64,000 bases of DNA from CAVTWH01 sp963850915. GTDB lineage: Bacteria > Actinomycetota > Actinomycetes > Mycobacteriales > Micromonosporaceae. Position numbers and translations under genes: made by a program. Numbering within the stretch: the stretch's first letter is position 1; each line of letters begins with the position of its first letter. Below the pieces are notes generated by a model, which had not been told where the DNA came from, ran no database searches, and saw only the letters and a list, made by a program, of their open reading frames with translations. Of this stretch, positions 8,012 to 20,518 are shown in pieces. Location: positions 372,001 to 436,000 of the forward strand of contig CAWKND010000010.1 in the NCBI GenBank assembly GCA_963850915.1, read 5' to 3'.

Positions 8012-10361
8012 TCAGGGCAGCGGGCGGCCCTGGTAGAGGCTGCCGGACAGGTACGGCCAGGGGTTCGCGACGCAGCCGTCCAGGCCCAGCGACTGCTGCT
8101 CCATCACGGGCGCGGGCTGGCCGGCGCCCGGGCAGGCCTGGTTCGGGTAGCCGAGGTCCCGGCCGACCTCGTGGTTGAGCGCGAACTGCTGATAGCTGGC
8201 CAACGGCGCGCCGTAGTCGGGGACCGCGGTCAGCCAGCGGGCCAGGTTGATCACGATCTGTCCGGGCAGCCGGCAGGAGAGGAACTTCTGGACGTGCAGG
8301 CCACCGGTCACACAGATCGCGTCGGTGGTCGCCGGGGTGGCCAGGTAGATGGTGACTTCGTTGGCGGAATTCTGGGGTACCCGCTGCAGCCGTACCGTGC
8401 CACCGGCCGTCCAGCCTTTGGCGTCGCCGAGGATGCTGTCCACCTGCGCGGCGAAGGCTTTCACGTCCACGCCCGCCCCGTTCTCCACCGCCACCCGGTA
8501 CCGGCGGACGTTGCCGGCACTGCCCAGTACCGCTCCGGTACCGGTGGCGAAGGCGAAGGTGCCGGCACCCTTGTCCGGTACGTTCGCGGCCGGCTGCGTA
8601 CTCCCGCCCGGGCTCGGGGCGGCACTCGGCGCCGGTGACCCGCTGCCCGACGCACCGGGCTGCACCGAGCCCAGTCCGGCAGCCAGTCCAGCGCCGACCA
8701 CCGGCTTCGCCGTGTCCCCCGGCAACCAGCCGCGTACCACGGCCACACCAGCGGCCACGCCCACGATCAACACGAGCAGGCCGACGAGTACCCCCACGTT
8801 TCGTTTGTGTCGTCGCTGTTGGGAGAAGGCCTGGCTGCGCGCCTCCAGCAGCCGGGGATCGCTTGCGCGGGGATCCGGCGGCCGTCCGTTCGGCGGCGCC
8901 GCGCCGCGCGGGCCCATCGCCGCCGGCCGCCCCTCGGACCGGGCCCGGTCGCCGGCCGCCCGACGGTGCCCACCGTCGGTGTCGGTCCGCCGGTCACCCG
9001 CCGGGTACCCGACCCGGCGGCCCGGATCCGTACCGCTCTCCCGATCCGACCAGCCGGCTGCCGCCCGGTGCCCGCGACCGTCTGTCGGGCCCACGCCGCC
9101 GAGCCGGCCCCGGCCGTCGGTCCCGCTCTCACCGAAGGCCGCCGCTCGACGCCGCTCGTCGGTTCCACCGGTACGGAAACGCTCCGCCTGACCGTCCGGC
9201 GCGGGGTACCCGAAGGCGGCGGCTCGCCCGCGACCGTCGGTCGAATCCGGCCGGTCGACTCGCTCCGCGACCATCGGTCGAGTCTGGACGGTCGATTCGT
9301 CCGCGACCATCGGTCGAGCCGGACCGGAACCCGGTGCCGCCCCGACCATCGGCCGGGCCAGTCCCGAAGCCGGAGCGAGTGCCGCGGCCATCCGTCGAAC
9401 CAGACTCGAAGCCGGTGGCGCCCCGACCATCGGTCGAACCAGCCTCAAAGCCGGGGCGGCTACCGCGGCCATCCGTCGAACCAGACCGGAAGCCGGTGGA
9501 GACCCGACCCGTGGGTGGGCCGGAGCTGGGCGGCGCGGGTCGGGCGCGGCCATCGGGCCAGTCTGAGCTGGGCGACGCGGGGCGGGCGCGGCCATCAGTC
9601 CAGTCTGAGCTGGGCGGCGCGGGTCGGCCGCGCCCGTCGGTGGAGTCTGAGCCGAATGGCGATCGTCGGCCACGGCCGTCGGTCGATCCGGAGCGAGGGC
9701 CGGCGGTCCAGCCACGACCATCGGTGGAGTCCGGAGCCAGCGGCGCGGGGCGGCCACGGCCGTCGGTGTTGTCCGCGAGCGGTGCCGGTCGGCCACGGCC
9801 GTCGGTGGATCCGGAGCCGGCGGATCGCCTGCGGCCGTCGGTTGAGTCAGGGCCGAATGCTGAGGGCCGGCCAAGGCCGTCGGTTGAGTCTGGGCCGAAT
9901 GCTGAGGGTCGGCCACGGCCGTCGGTTGAGTCTGGGCCGAATGGCGAGGGTCGGCCACGGCCGTCGGTTGAGCCGGAGCGTCCGCTGCGCGGTGGGCGGT
10001 CCCGCCAGTCGGCCGGGTCCACGCGGTCGCCGCGGGACCGGGCGCGATCCCGGTCGTCCGGGTCGAGTTGGGCGCCGCGCGAACGCGGGACACCCCAGGC
10101 ATCCCGCTCGGGGCCCCAGTCGTCGGGGCCCCAGTCGTCGGGGCCCCGGTCGTCGGGGTCGAGGCGTTCGCCGCGGGCGCGCTGCTCCTCCCGGTAGCCG
10201 GGCGGGTAGCTGCGCGCGGGCTGATCGTCCGGAGCCGGCGAAGCCCAGCCCCAGTTGGGCGCGGCGTCGGCGGGTTCGTCCCAGCGCTCCGTCCGGCCCG
10301 GCCGCGCGCGCGGCGGCGGGGACGAGTCGGGGGTACCCCGGCGGGGCGGGACGGTCGGCAT
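8012..10361 (-). CDS. DUF3152 membrane-anchored protein with long repeat linker, frameshifted
   Basis: Translation from ATG 10361 gives an acidic N-terminus and then STDGRG-rich repeats, but that frame leaves the repeat pattern near 9263 and stops at 9129. Removing one base at about 9263 (GGAGCGAGTC where the preceding repeat has GGACGAATC) joins it to the frame ending at 8012, giving about 782 residues: repeats, one membrane helix (NVGVLVGLLVLIVGVAAGV), Pro/Ser linker and a DUF3152 domain. DUF3152 resembles metzincin proteases, but here the zinc motif reads HEVGRDLGYP rather than HEVGHxxGH, so catalysis is probably lost. It corresponds in position to Rv3207c. The frameshift may be real or a sequence error. 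Confidence 0.72.
9230..9992. repeat. STDGRG-encoding tandem repeats in the DUF3152 linker
   Basis: About twenty imperfect units, read on the minus strand as STDGRG plus 6-8 variable residues. Near 9830-9955 the units are almost identical with a 42-bp period (14 residues). The translated linker is Gly/Arg/Pro/Asp-rich and probably disordered. The single-base frameshift lies at its distal end. Confidence 0.85.
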
Positions 10362-10392
10362 CGCGGGTCAGCCTAGCGAGTACCGGGTGCTG

Positions 10393-11199
10393 TCAGTAAT
10401 GCCCCGGCGGTCCCTGGTAGAGCTTGCCGTCGACGTACGGCCACGGGTTGGGGGTACAGCCGTGCAGGCCGAGGGTCTGCTGCTCCATCACGGGAGCCGG
10501 CTTGCCGTTGCCGGGACAGCGTTCGTGGCCATGCCCGACCTCGTGGCCGACCTCGTGATTGATCATGTACGTGCGGTAGGTGTCCAGCGGTACCGAGAGG
10601 TCGCTGTAGTGGTGTACGGAGAGGTACCAGCGATCCAGGTTCAACACCACATGCGAGGTGTACCGGCAGGAGGTGTAGGTCCCCGTCCCGGTCACCCCAC
10701 CCGACAGGCACATGGACTTGGTCGTCTGCGCGGTGGCCAGGTAGATGGTAAAGGTCGCCGGCGCGGTACCGGCCACCCGCTGGAAGCGCACGTTCCCGGA
10801 GGCGATCCAGCTGCGCCCGTCACCCAGCGTCGCGTCGACCTTCGCGGCCACCGAGTCGAGGTCGATGGTGCCGACGTTGCTCTCCACCGCCAGCCGGAAA
10901 GTGCGTACGGTACCGCCGCTGCCCAGTACCGACCCGGTTGTCGTGGCGTACCGCCAGGTACCCGGCCCGGAGTGCGGGAAGCTCGCTGGGATCTCCTCGA
11001 CATCGGCCGGTATGGCACTGGGACTGGCACTCGGGCTGGGACTCGCACTCGGCGAAGCGCTGGGGCTCGGTGACGCGGGGCCGGGGTACCAGGCGGCGGC
11101 CGCCGTGGAGCCGCCGGTGGTCAGTCCGATGGCGACGGTACCCGCGCCGAGCAGTACGGCGATCGCTGCGAGGAGGAAGAGGGTGGATCTACCGCGCAC
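10393..11199 (-). CDS. DUF3152 domain protein (intact metzincin-like motif)
   Basis: 268 residues: an N-terminal membrane anchor or signal (LFLLAAIAVLLGAGTVAIGL), a Pro/Ser linker and a DUF3152 domain. It keeps HEVGHEVGHGHERCPG, consistent with an HExxHxxGxxH zinc site, followed by PAPVMEQQTLGL. It is a close paralogue of the neighbouring frameshifted gene, especially over the last 60 residues (WPY ending in GxLYQG). It probably acts outside the membrane; no substrate is known. The GTG start overlaps the stop of the upstream hydrolase gene by 11 bp, suggesting translational coupling. Confidence 0.88.
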   Translation of the reverse strand: MRGRSTLFLLAAIAVLLGAGTVAIGLTTGGSTAAAAWYPGPASPSPSASPSASPSPSASPSAIPADVEEIPASFPHSGPGTWRYATTTGSVLGSGGTVRTFRLAVESNVGTIDLDSVAAKVDATLGDGRSWIASGNVRFQRVAGTAPATFTIYLATAQTTKSMCLSGGVTGTGTYTSCRYTSHVVLNLDRWYLSVHHYSDLSVPLDTYRTYMINHEVGHEVGHGHERCPGNGKPAPVMEQQTLGLHGCTPNPWPYVDGKLYQGPPGHY

Positions 11200-12157
11200 T
11201 CGGTACCGCCGCGCCGGCCTCGTCCAACAGGGCGAGTACGGCGCGCGCGGTCAACTCGGGTACTTCCAGCTGCGCAACGTGCCCCACGTCGGGAAGCATA
11301 AACAGCCGGGCGTCCGAAATCAGCCCCGCGACCTGGGTGGCGACCCGCGGGTCGACCAACTTGTCACGTTCGCCGGCAATGACCAGTGTCGGTGCGGTGA
11401 TCCGGCCGGCCAGTCGCCACAGCGAACCGGAGCCGGGAAGGTACGCCCGGACGAAACTGCCCACCAATCCCCGCAGGCTGCGCATATACGCATCCATGTA
11501 CCACGGCAGGTCGTACCGCAGCCGGGCCTCCACTTCGGCCTCGGCGAGCCGGTGTGGCCGGATCCGCGCCTCGTCGCCGAAGCACACCGTCATCACCTGC
11601 CGGGCCAGCTCGGCCGGCTCGATCAGGGCCAGCCGGCGCCGGGCCAGTTGACCCGCGCCGGGCAGCAGCACCAGCGGTACCAGCCGGCCCTGTACCGAGC
11701 GGCGCGGATCGAGGAACGGCAGTGCGGGCGAGATCAGCACGAGGGTACGCACCAGGTCCGGGCGCAGCGCGGCGACGCGGGTGACGATGGCGCCGCCGAG
11801 CGAGTTGCCGAACAGGTGCACCGGCCCGCGCCCGGAGACCTCGATCCAGCGCACCACCCGGTCGGCCATGGCCGCGACCGTGTAGCTGCGGGCCGGCGCG
11901 CTGTGCCCGAAGCCGGGCAGGTCGATCGCCTCGCCGGCCAGCCGGTCGGAGAGCAGGTCGGCCAGGTCGGTCCAGTTGGTGGACGAGCCGCCGAGGCCGT
12001 GGATGTAGAGCGCGGGCTGGGCGTCCGGCGCGGTGGCCGGGGTGTCGCGGACGAAGGTCACCGCGCCGTCGAACTCGACCCGCCGGCCCGGCCAAGGTGA
12101 CGGCGGCGGGTCTTTCGGGTGTACGGAGTCTGACGCGGCGATGTCGGCAACCTTCAC
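11189..12157 (-). CDS. Alpha/beta-fold hydrolase
   Basis: 322 residues. Oxyanion HGLGGSS (about 52), nucleophile GNSLGG, an Asp region AGERDKLVDP and the catalytic histidine in PDVGHVAQLE form a complete triad pattern. A lid is inserted at about 150-240. No signal peptide is seen. It is co-directional with, and overlaps, the DUF3152 gene and belongs to the moeZ-to-TetR block. The GTG start at 12157 has GGAG close upstream. Confidence 0.88.
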   Translation of the reverse strand: MKVADIAASDSVHPKDPPPSPWPGRRVEFDGAVTFVRDTPATAPDAQPALYIHGLGGSSTNWTDLADLLSDRLAGEAIDLPGFGHSAPARSYTVAAMADRVVRWIEVSGRGPVHLFGNSLGGAIVTRVAALRPDLVRTLVLISPALPFLDPRRSVQGRLVPLVLLPGAGQLARRRLALIEPAELARQVMTVCFGDEARIRPHRLAEAEVEARLRYDLPWYMDAYMRSLRGLVGSFVRAYLPGSGSLWRLAGRITAPTLVIAGERDKLVDPRVATQVAGLISDARLFMLPDVGHVAQLEVPELTARAVLALLDEAGAAVPSAR

Positions 12158-12266
12158 CGCTCCAGTGTGCCCGGCTCTCTATCCACCTGCGAACTGCTCG
12201 GACCGCACTGCGCGGTCTACTCGCGGCACTGATTACGGGCAGCGCGCGGACTATGGAGCCGGCTGT

Positions 12267-15614
<3,348 letters not shown>

Positions 15615-15718
15615 CGCGCGCTCCTCGGTCGTCTCTGGTGAGGCTACCGTGTTCAGCGAGACCCGTTAACTGGCTGATGCGACCCAGTTCATGCCAGTGT
15701 TCCAATTCGGAGGTGGCG

Positions 15719-16387
15719 ATGGCGGCGACGAACAGCGCTCAAACGGCTGGGCGCCCCGTGCGGCTGCCCCGCTCAGCACGGCGTAAGCAACTGCTCTCCG
15801 CTGCTCAGGAGGTCTTCGTCGCGCACGGCTACCACGCCGCCGCGATGGACGACATCGCCGAGCGGGCCGGAGTTTCGAAACCCGTTCTGTACCAACATTT
15901 TCCCGGCAAGCTCAAGCTCTACCTCGCGCTGCTGGACACGCACTGCGACGCGCTGGTGGAGAAGGTCCGCGGCGCGATGGCCGCCACCCCGGAGAACAAA
16001 GACCGGGTCAGTGGCGCGATGCGCGCGTACTACGAATTCGTCGATCACGAATCCGAGGCGTTCCGACTGGTATTCGAGTCGGACCTCAGAAACGATCCAC
16101 AGGTACGCGAGCGGGTCGACCGGGTCGAGCGGGAATGCATCGAATCGATCGCGGAAACAATCATGGTGGATACCAACGTGCCCCGCGGCCCCGCCGAACT
16201 GCTCGCGGCCGGCCTGGTCGGCGCGGCCGTGACCTCGGCCCAGTTCTGGCTGGCCGGTGGCCGGCAGGTACCCAAGGAGTTCGCCGAGGCGCTGCTGGCC
16301 ACCCTGGCCTGGCGTGGCATCGGCAGCTTCCCCATGGTCAACGAGCAGGCCGGCTCCATCGCGGCCAGCAGCGAGCCGACCCCCTGA
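15719..16387 (+). CDS. TetR/AcrR family transcriptional regulator
   Basis: 222 residues. An N-terminal HTH (KQLLSAAQEVFVAHGYHAAAMDDIAERAGVSK, then PVLYQHFPGKLKLY) is followed by an all-helical ligand domain. ATG at 15719 has GGAGG 5 nt upstream; an earlier in-frame ATG at 15638 lacks support. It is followed by DUF3107, as Rv3208 is followed by Rv3208A in M. tuberculosis. It is divergent from the repeat-protein gene. The ligand is unknown. Confidence 0.92.
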   Translation: MAATNSAQTAGRPVRLPRSARRKQLLSAAQEVFVAHGYHAAAMDDIAERAGVSKPVLYQHFPGKLKLYLALLDTHCDALVEKVRGAMAATPENKDRVSGAMRAYYEFVDHESEAFRLVFESDLRNDPQVRERVDRVERECIESIAETIMVDTNVPRGPAELLAAGLVGAAVTSAQFWLAGGRQVPKEFAEALLATLAWRGIGSFPMVNEQAGSIAASSEPTP

Positions 16388-16467
16388 GCCGCCGCCCCGC
16401 GTCCCGGCCGGCACAGCCCGCTGATCGGCTACGCTCAGAGTCGGCATCGCATACGAGGAGGACCACG

Positions 16468-16695
16468 GTGGAGGTCAAGATCGGCGTACAGTTCGCGCCT
16501 CGCGAGTTGTCGCTGGAGAGCGCTCAGACGCCAGCCGAGGTGGAGGCAGCCGTCACCGACGCGATCGAGGCGGGCAAGGGCACTCTCAACCTGGTCGACG
16601 ACCGCGGCCGGCGGGTACTCGTCCCGATCGACAAGATCGCATACGTGGAGATCGCCGAGGCGGTTCAGCGGACGGTCGGCTTCACCGCTTCCTGA
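16468..16695 (+). CDS. DUF3107 family small protein
   Basis: 75 residues starting GTG at 16468 with GAGGAGG 7 nt upstream. The sequence (VEVKIGVQFAPREL, then KIAYVEIAEAVQRTVGF) matches the actinobacterial DUF3107 family, equivalent to TB9.4 (Rv3208A) of M. tuberculosis. Function unknown. It lies 80 nt after the TetR gene in the same direction and is probably co-transcribed. Confidence 0.9.
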   Translation: MEVKIGVQFAPRELSLESAQTPAEVEAAVTDAIEAGKGTLNLVDDRGRRVLVPIDKIAYVEIAEAVQRTVGFTAS

Positions 16696-16742
16696 CCGCG
16701 CTTTCCAACTAACCGACTAGCCCGACGCCCCTTGGCGAAGGG

Positions 16743-17396
16743 CTAGTTGTTCAGCCCGACTTCGGCCATCCGGGCGGTGTGCTCGGTGGTCAGCCGCTTG
16801 AGGAGCGACTGCACGCCGACCTGGTCGCCGGTACCCATGATGATCAGCACGGCCAGCGCGGGGCGCTCGGCGGCCACCCGCTGCGCCTGCGACAGGCCCT
16901 CCCCGACCAGCCGCCGTGCCCACATCGACATCCTGTTGGCCACCTTCGGGTCGGCCTGGATACCCTGCCGGATCTCCTCGGCGGCGAACTCGGCGTACCG
17001 GCTGTCGTGCAGTACCTCCAGCACCAGCTCCCGGTCGGCCGGCTCCAGGAAGGCGGCCACCTCGCGATAGAAGTCGTCGGCGATGCTGTCCCCGATGAAC
17101 GCCTTGGCCAGCGCCTCCAGCCAGTCCTTCGGCTCGGTCTGCAGGTGGTAGGCGTCGAACGCGTCGGCGAACGGGGCCATCGCCGCCTCCACGTCGATGC
17201 CCATCTCGACGAGGCGCTTCTCGAGTGCGCGGTAACTCACGATTTCCGCGGCGGCCATCTCGCTGAGCACCGCCCGACGCCGCAAATCAGGAGCAAGTCT
17301 CGCATCAGCGGCCATTCGGTCGAATGCCTGCAACTCAGCAAAGGCCAGCAGAGCGAGCAGATCTACCACTCCGGCCGCAGCCGCATCATCGGACAC
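16743..17396 (-). CDS. Ferritin-like fold protein (tRNA hydroxylase MiaE-like family)
   Basis: 217 residues, all-helical, with acidic/histidine helices (FAELQAFDRMAADARLAPD, MAAAEIVSYRALEKRL, FIGDSIADDFYREVAAFL, EVLHDSRYAEFAAEEI) consistent with a ferritin-like di-iron bundle. The family is often annotated as tRNA-(ms2io6A)-hydroxylase-like (compare Rv3210c), but activity cannot be confirmed here. It is convergent with DUF3107. The start GTG is 6 nt after TAGCGT. Confidence 0.85.
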   Translation of the reverse strand: MSDDAAAAGVVDLLALLAFAELQAFDRMAADARLAPDLRRRAVLSEMAAAEIVSYRALEKRLVEMGIDVEAAMAPFADAFDAYHLQTEPKDWLEALAKAFIGDSIADDFYREVAAFLEPADRELVLEVLHDSRYAEFAAEEIRQGIQADPKVANRMSMWARRLVGEGLSQAQRVAAERPALAVLIIMGTGDQVGVQSLLKRLTTEHTARMAEVGLNN

Positions 17397-17402
17397 AGGC
17401 CC

Positions 17403-17408
17403 ACGCTA
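17403..17408 (-). promoter_or_regulatory. -10 box TAGCGT of the ferritin-like gene
   Basis: On the minus strand TAGCGT, 6 nt, then GTG at 17396. Leaderless spacing. Confidence 0.55.
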
Positions 17409-17668
17409 CCCGTACGGGGCAGCGCGCACTCGTCTGCTGGTACAGGCACCGACGTCAGGTACCATAGAGGCATCACCACGGTGCTTTCCGTAATCTTCCG
17501 TGGTATGCGCGACTTTGGTTCGATCCGAGGCGCCCTTGTTCGGGGCCGAGGTCGAACCAAGGTCGGAGGCCCCGGCACCCCGCTGGCGTGGCCCGCACAA
17601 CATCCATGAGGCGTCCTGCGGTTCGTTAGCGATGGGGCGCACCGGCAGAAGGACACCCCACAACTCTC

Positions 17669-19363
17669 ATGACAGTCGATACTTTCCCCACGGCGGACGA
17701 TAAGCCGTTGGTACCCGTACGCCCCGACAGCCCCACCTTCGCGGAGCTCGGCGCGCGCCCGGAAACGGTGGAGGCGCTGGCCGCCATCGGCATCGTGCAC
17801 TCGTTCGCCATCCAGGAATACGCGATCCCGATCGCGATCCGCGGCACCGACATGATCGGCCAGGCGCCGACCGGAACAGGCAAGACACTCGGCTTCGGCG
17901 TACCACTGCTGGAGCGGGTCAAGTCGGCCGCCGAGGGCGCCGACGGGGCACCCCAGGCGCTGGTCGTGGTACCCACCCGTGAGCTGGGACTGCAGGTCGC
18001 CCGGGACATCGCGGCCGCCGGGCGTACCCGGGGCATCCGGGTACTGCCGATCTACGGCGGCGTGGCATACGAGAAGCAGACCGAGGCGCTGACCACCGGC
18101 GTCGAGATCGTCGTCGGTACCCCCGGTCGCCTGCTCGACCTCGCCAAGAGCCGGCAGCTCAACCTGAAGAAGGTCCGCTCGCTCGTCCTCGACGAGGCCG
18201 ACCGGATGCTCGACCTGGGCTTCCTCGACGACGTCGAGAAGATCCTGGCGATGCTGCCCGAGGACCGGCAGACCATGCTGTTCTCGGCCACCATGCCCGA
18301 CCCGATCGTCACGCTGGCCCGGCGCTTCCTGCACACCCCGGTCACCGTGCACGCCGGGCACAGCGCGGAGACCGGCGCGTCGCCGCTGACCAAGCAGATC
18401 ATCTACCGCACCCACTCCCTCAACAAGATGGAGATCGTGGCCCGGATCCTGCAGGCCGAAGGGCGCGGGCTGACGATGATCTTCACGCGTACCAAGCGCA
18501 ACGCCGACCGGCTCGCCGAGGATCTCGACTTCCGCGGGTTCGCGGTCGCCGCCGTCCACGGCGACCTCGGTCAGGGCGCGCGCGAGCGGGCGCTGCGGGC
18601 GTTCCGGGTCGGCAAGATCGACGTGCTGGTCGCCACCGACGTGGCCGCCCGTGGACTCGACGTCACCGGCGTCACGCACGTGATCAACTACGACTGCCCG
18701 GAGGACCCGGACACGTACACGCACCGCATCGGGCGTACCGGCCGGGCCGGCGCGACCGGCGTCGCGGTGACGTTCGTGGACTGGGAGGACATGCCCCGCT
18801 GGGTCCTCATCAACAAGTCGATGCAGCTGGACCTGCCGGAGCCGCCGGAGACCTACCACACGTCCCCGTGGCTCTACACCGACCTGGACATCCCGACCAC
18901 TGTCGGAGCCACGCTGCCGACCGCGTCGCGTACCCGGGCCGGGCTCTCCGCCGAGGTCGAAGAGGACCTGGGTGGACCGGGCAAGTCCCGTCGCCGTACC
19001 CCCACCACGCCCACCCGCTCGGCCGGCCCGCGCGGCCGTACCCACACGGGTGCCGGCCGGGGCAGCGACCGCGGTGAGCGGCCGGTGGTCGAGGAGGCCC
19101 GCGACGGCGGTGCCGACTCCGACAGCGCGTCCGCACCCCGGCAGCGGCGTCGCCGCCGGGCCGGCGAGGTACTGGCCGAGGGCAGCGCACCGGAGACCGC
19201 GGCGGTGACCGGCGCGCCGGAGTTTGTCGAGCCCGCCGCTGACGGCGAGGCTCGCACCGGGCGCCCACGTCGGCGCCGGCGCCGTGGCGGCGGTGGTCGC
19301 GGCACGAGCGAGGCCGGCGCCAGCGAGACCGGCGCCAGCGCGCCGGCCAGCCCGGCAGAGTAA
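17669..19363 (+). CDS. rhlE: DEAD-box ATP-dependent RNA helicase (RhlE-like)
   Basis: 564 residues. The helicase motifs appear in order: Q-motif region (SFAIQEYAIP), APTGTGKT (Walker A), PTRELGLQ, DEADRMLDLGF, SAT, then RGLDVTG and HRIGRTGRAG in domain 2. Residues about 390-564 form an Arg/Gly/Ala-rich basic tail likely to bind RNA. It occupies the place of Rv3211 (rhlE) in the conserved block. ATG 17669 begins MTVDTFPTADDK; AGAAGGA lies 17 nt upstream, rather far, so the exact start is moderately certain. Confidence 0.95.
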   Translation: MTVDTFPTADDKPLVPVRPDSPTFAELGARPETVEALAAIGIVHSFAIQEYAIPIAIRGTDMIGQAPTGTGKTLGFGVPLLERVKSAAEGADGAPQALVVVPTRELGLQVARDIAAAGRTRGIRVLPIYGGVAYEKQTEALTTGVEIVVGTPGRLLDLAKSRQLNLKKVRSLVLDEADRMLDLGFLDDVEKILAMLPEDRQTMLFSATMPDPIVTLARRFLHTPVTVHAGHSAETGASPLTKQIIYRTHSLNKMEIVARILQAEGRGLTMIFTRTKRNADRLAEDLDFRGFAVAAVHGDLGQGARERALRAFRVGKIDVLVATDVAARGLDVTGVTHVINYDCPEDPDTYTHRIGRTGRAGATGVAVTFVDWEDMPRWVLINKSMQLDLPEPPETYHTSPWLYTDLDIPTTVGATLPTASRTRAGLSAEVEEDLGGPGKSRRRTPTTPTRSAGPRGRTHTGAGRGSDRGERPVVEEARDGGADSDSASAPRQRRRRRAGEVLAEGSAPETAAVTGAPEFVEPAADGEARTGRPRRRRRRGGGGRGTSEAGASETGASAPASPAE

Positions 19364-19454
19364 GCAGCAAAGACGCCCCGGCCACCGGCCGGGGCGTCGC
19401 TCGAGAACCACAAACCCACCCCCCGGGACGTACGGCGGCGAGGAGGGGCGGGGC

Positions 19455-20480
19455 GTGGAGACGGTACACAGCGTCCTCGCCACGCTCGCCCGGCGGTACG
19501 CGTTTGCCGAGATCGCGGCGCTGGTCGCCGGTGGCGCTGGCAGCTCCTGGCTGACCATCCGGCAGGGCGCCCGCATCCACCAGCTGTGCGCGTTCGGGCA
19601 GCGCCTGCTCGACCTGGACGCCGAGGACTTCGGCGAGCCCGATCCGGCCCGGGACGCCAACACCGACGCCAGCTTCGCCGGCCGCTCCAGCGGCGACGCG
19701 GTACCGGCCGGGCTGCTGGAGCGCGCGCTGGCCTGCCGGGTACCCCAGTCGGCCGGCGAACCGCACCGCGGTGCCCTGGGCTCGCTCCGTGCCCCGTTCG
19801 CCCTGCTACTGGAGGCGATGGCGGTGCGCTGGGAGCGCCGGGAGACCGCCGCGCTCGTCGGCATCGCGCACCTGAGCAGCGAATACCTGCCGCTGCTGAC
19901 GTGGGAGTCGGTACTCGGCCACGCCGGTGACCCGCTCCGGCTGCCGGCCCAGGTCAGCGGCGAAGGCAGCGCGTGGGGCAACCACGACGACCGGGACTGC
20001 GCGCACTCCGGTGCCGAGCGGTCCGCCGCCAACCGGGTACTGCACGTGGCCGACGAGAACGCCCGGGGCTGGACCGACTACCTGGACCGGCAGCACAGCA
20101 TGGTCTCCCGGGCGCTGGGCACCTGTGCCGGGCGCTGCCACCGGCCGTGCTCGGTGTTCACCCGCAACCCCGTCGAACAGCAGCGCGGGCTGGAGCACGC
20201 GTGCAAGACGGCGTTCGCGTTCGCCGAGTGCGACCTGGTGAAGCTGCGCCACCACTCGCCGGTCGGGCACGGCTTCGGGGTACCGTCGCCGCGCGAGGTG
20301 AGCGCCGCGTGGGCCCGCTCGCGCAACTTCCTGGGCAAGCACGAGCCGGCCGCGCTGGCCGACGACGGCTTCCCGCTGCCGGGCCTGCCCAGCCTGTTCA
20401 GCGCGCTGGCCGGTACCCGGATCCAGCCCGACACGGTGCTCGCCGACACGGCGACGGCGGTGGTCGCGGCGCTGGCCTGA
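19455..20480 (+). CDS. Conserved hypothetical protein, Cys/His-rich
   Basis: 341 residues from GTG 19455, with AGGAGGG 8 nt upstream. It is mostly helical. A distinctive Cys/His cluster at about 175-240 (CAHSGAE, CAGRCHRPCSVF, HACKTAFAFAECDLVKLRHHS) could bind metal. No membrane segment or named family is recognised. It follows the DEAD-box gene by 90 nt in the same direction. Confidence 0.75.
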   Translation: METVHSVLATLARRYAFAEIAALVAGGAGSSWLTIRQGARIHQLCAFGQRLLDLDAEDFGEPDPARDANTDASFAGRSSGDAVPAGLLERALACRVPQSAGEPHRGALGSLRAPFALLLEAMAVRWERRETAALVGIAHLSSEYLPLLTWESVLGHAGDPLRLPAQVSGEGSAWGNHDDRDCAHSGAERSAANRVLHVADENARGWTDYLDRQHSMVSRALGTCAGRCHRPCSVFTRNPVEQQRGLEHACKTAFAFAECDLVKLRHHSPVGHGFGVPSPREVSAAWARSRNFLGKHEPAALADDGFPLPGLPSLFSALAGTRIQPDTVLADTATAVVAALA

Positions 20481-20518
20481 CAGTCGTGCTCGCCGGCCGG
20501 CCGTGCATGCTTCGAGCG

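Noticed and set aside
8635..10399. Long plus-strand frames (520-530 codons) over the DUF3152 repeats
   Set aside because: They mirror the STDGRG repeats in antisense and have no domain or start signal.
17397..17668. Possible tRNA or small RNA (GGTTCGATCC string near 17514)
   Set aside because: No acceptor stem or anticodon arm can be drawn around it. It is probably the leader of the DEAD-box gene.
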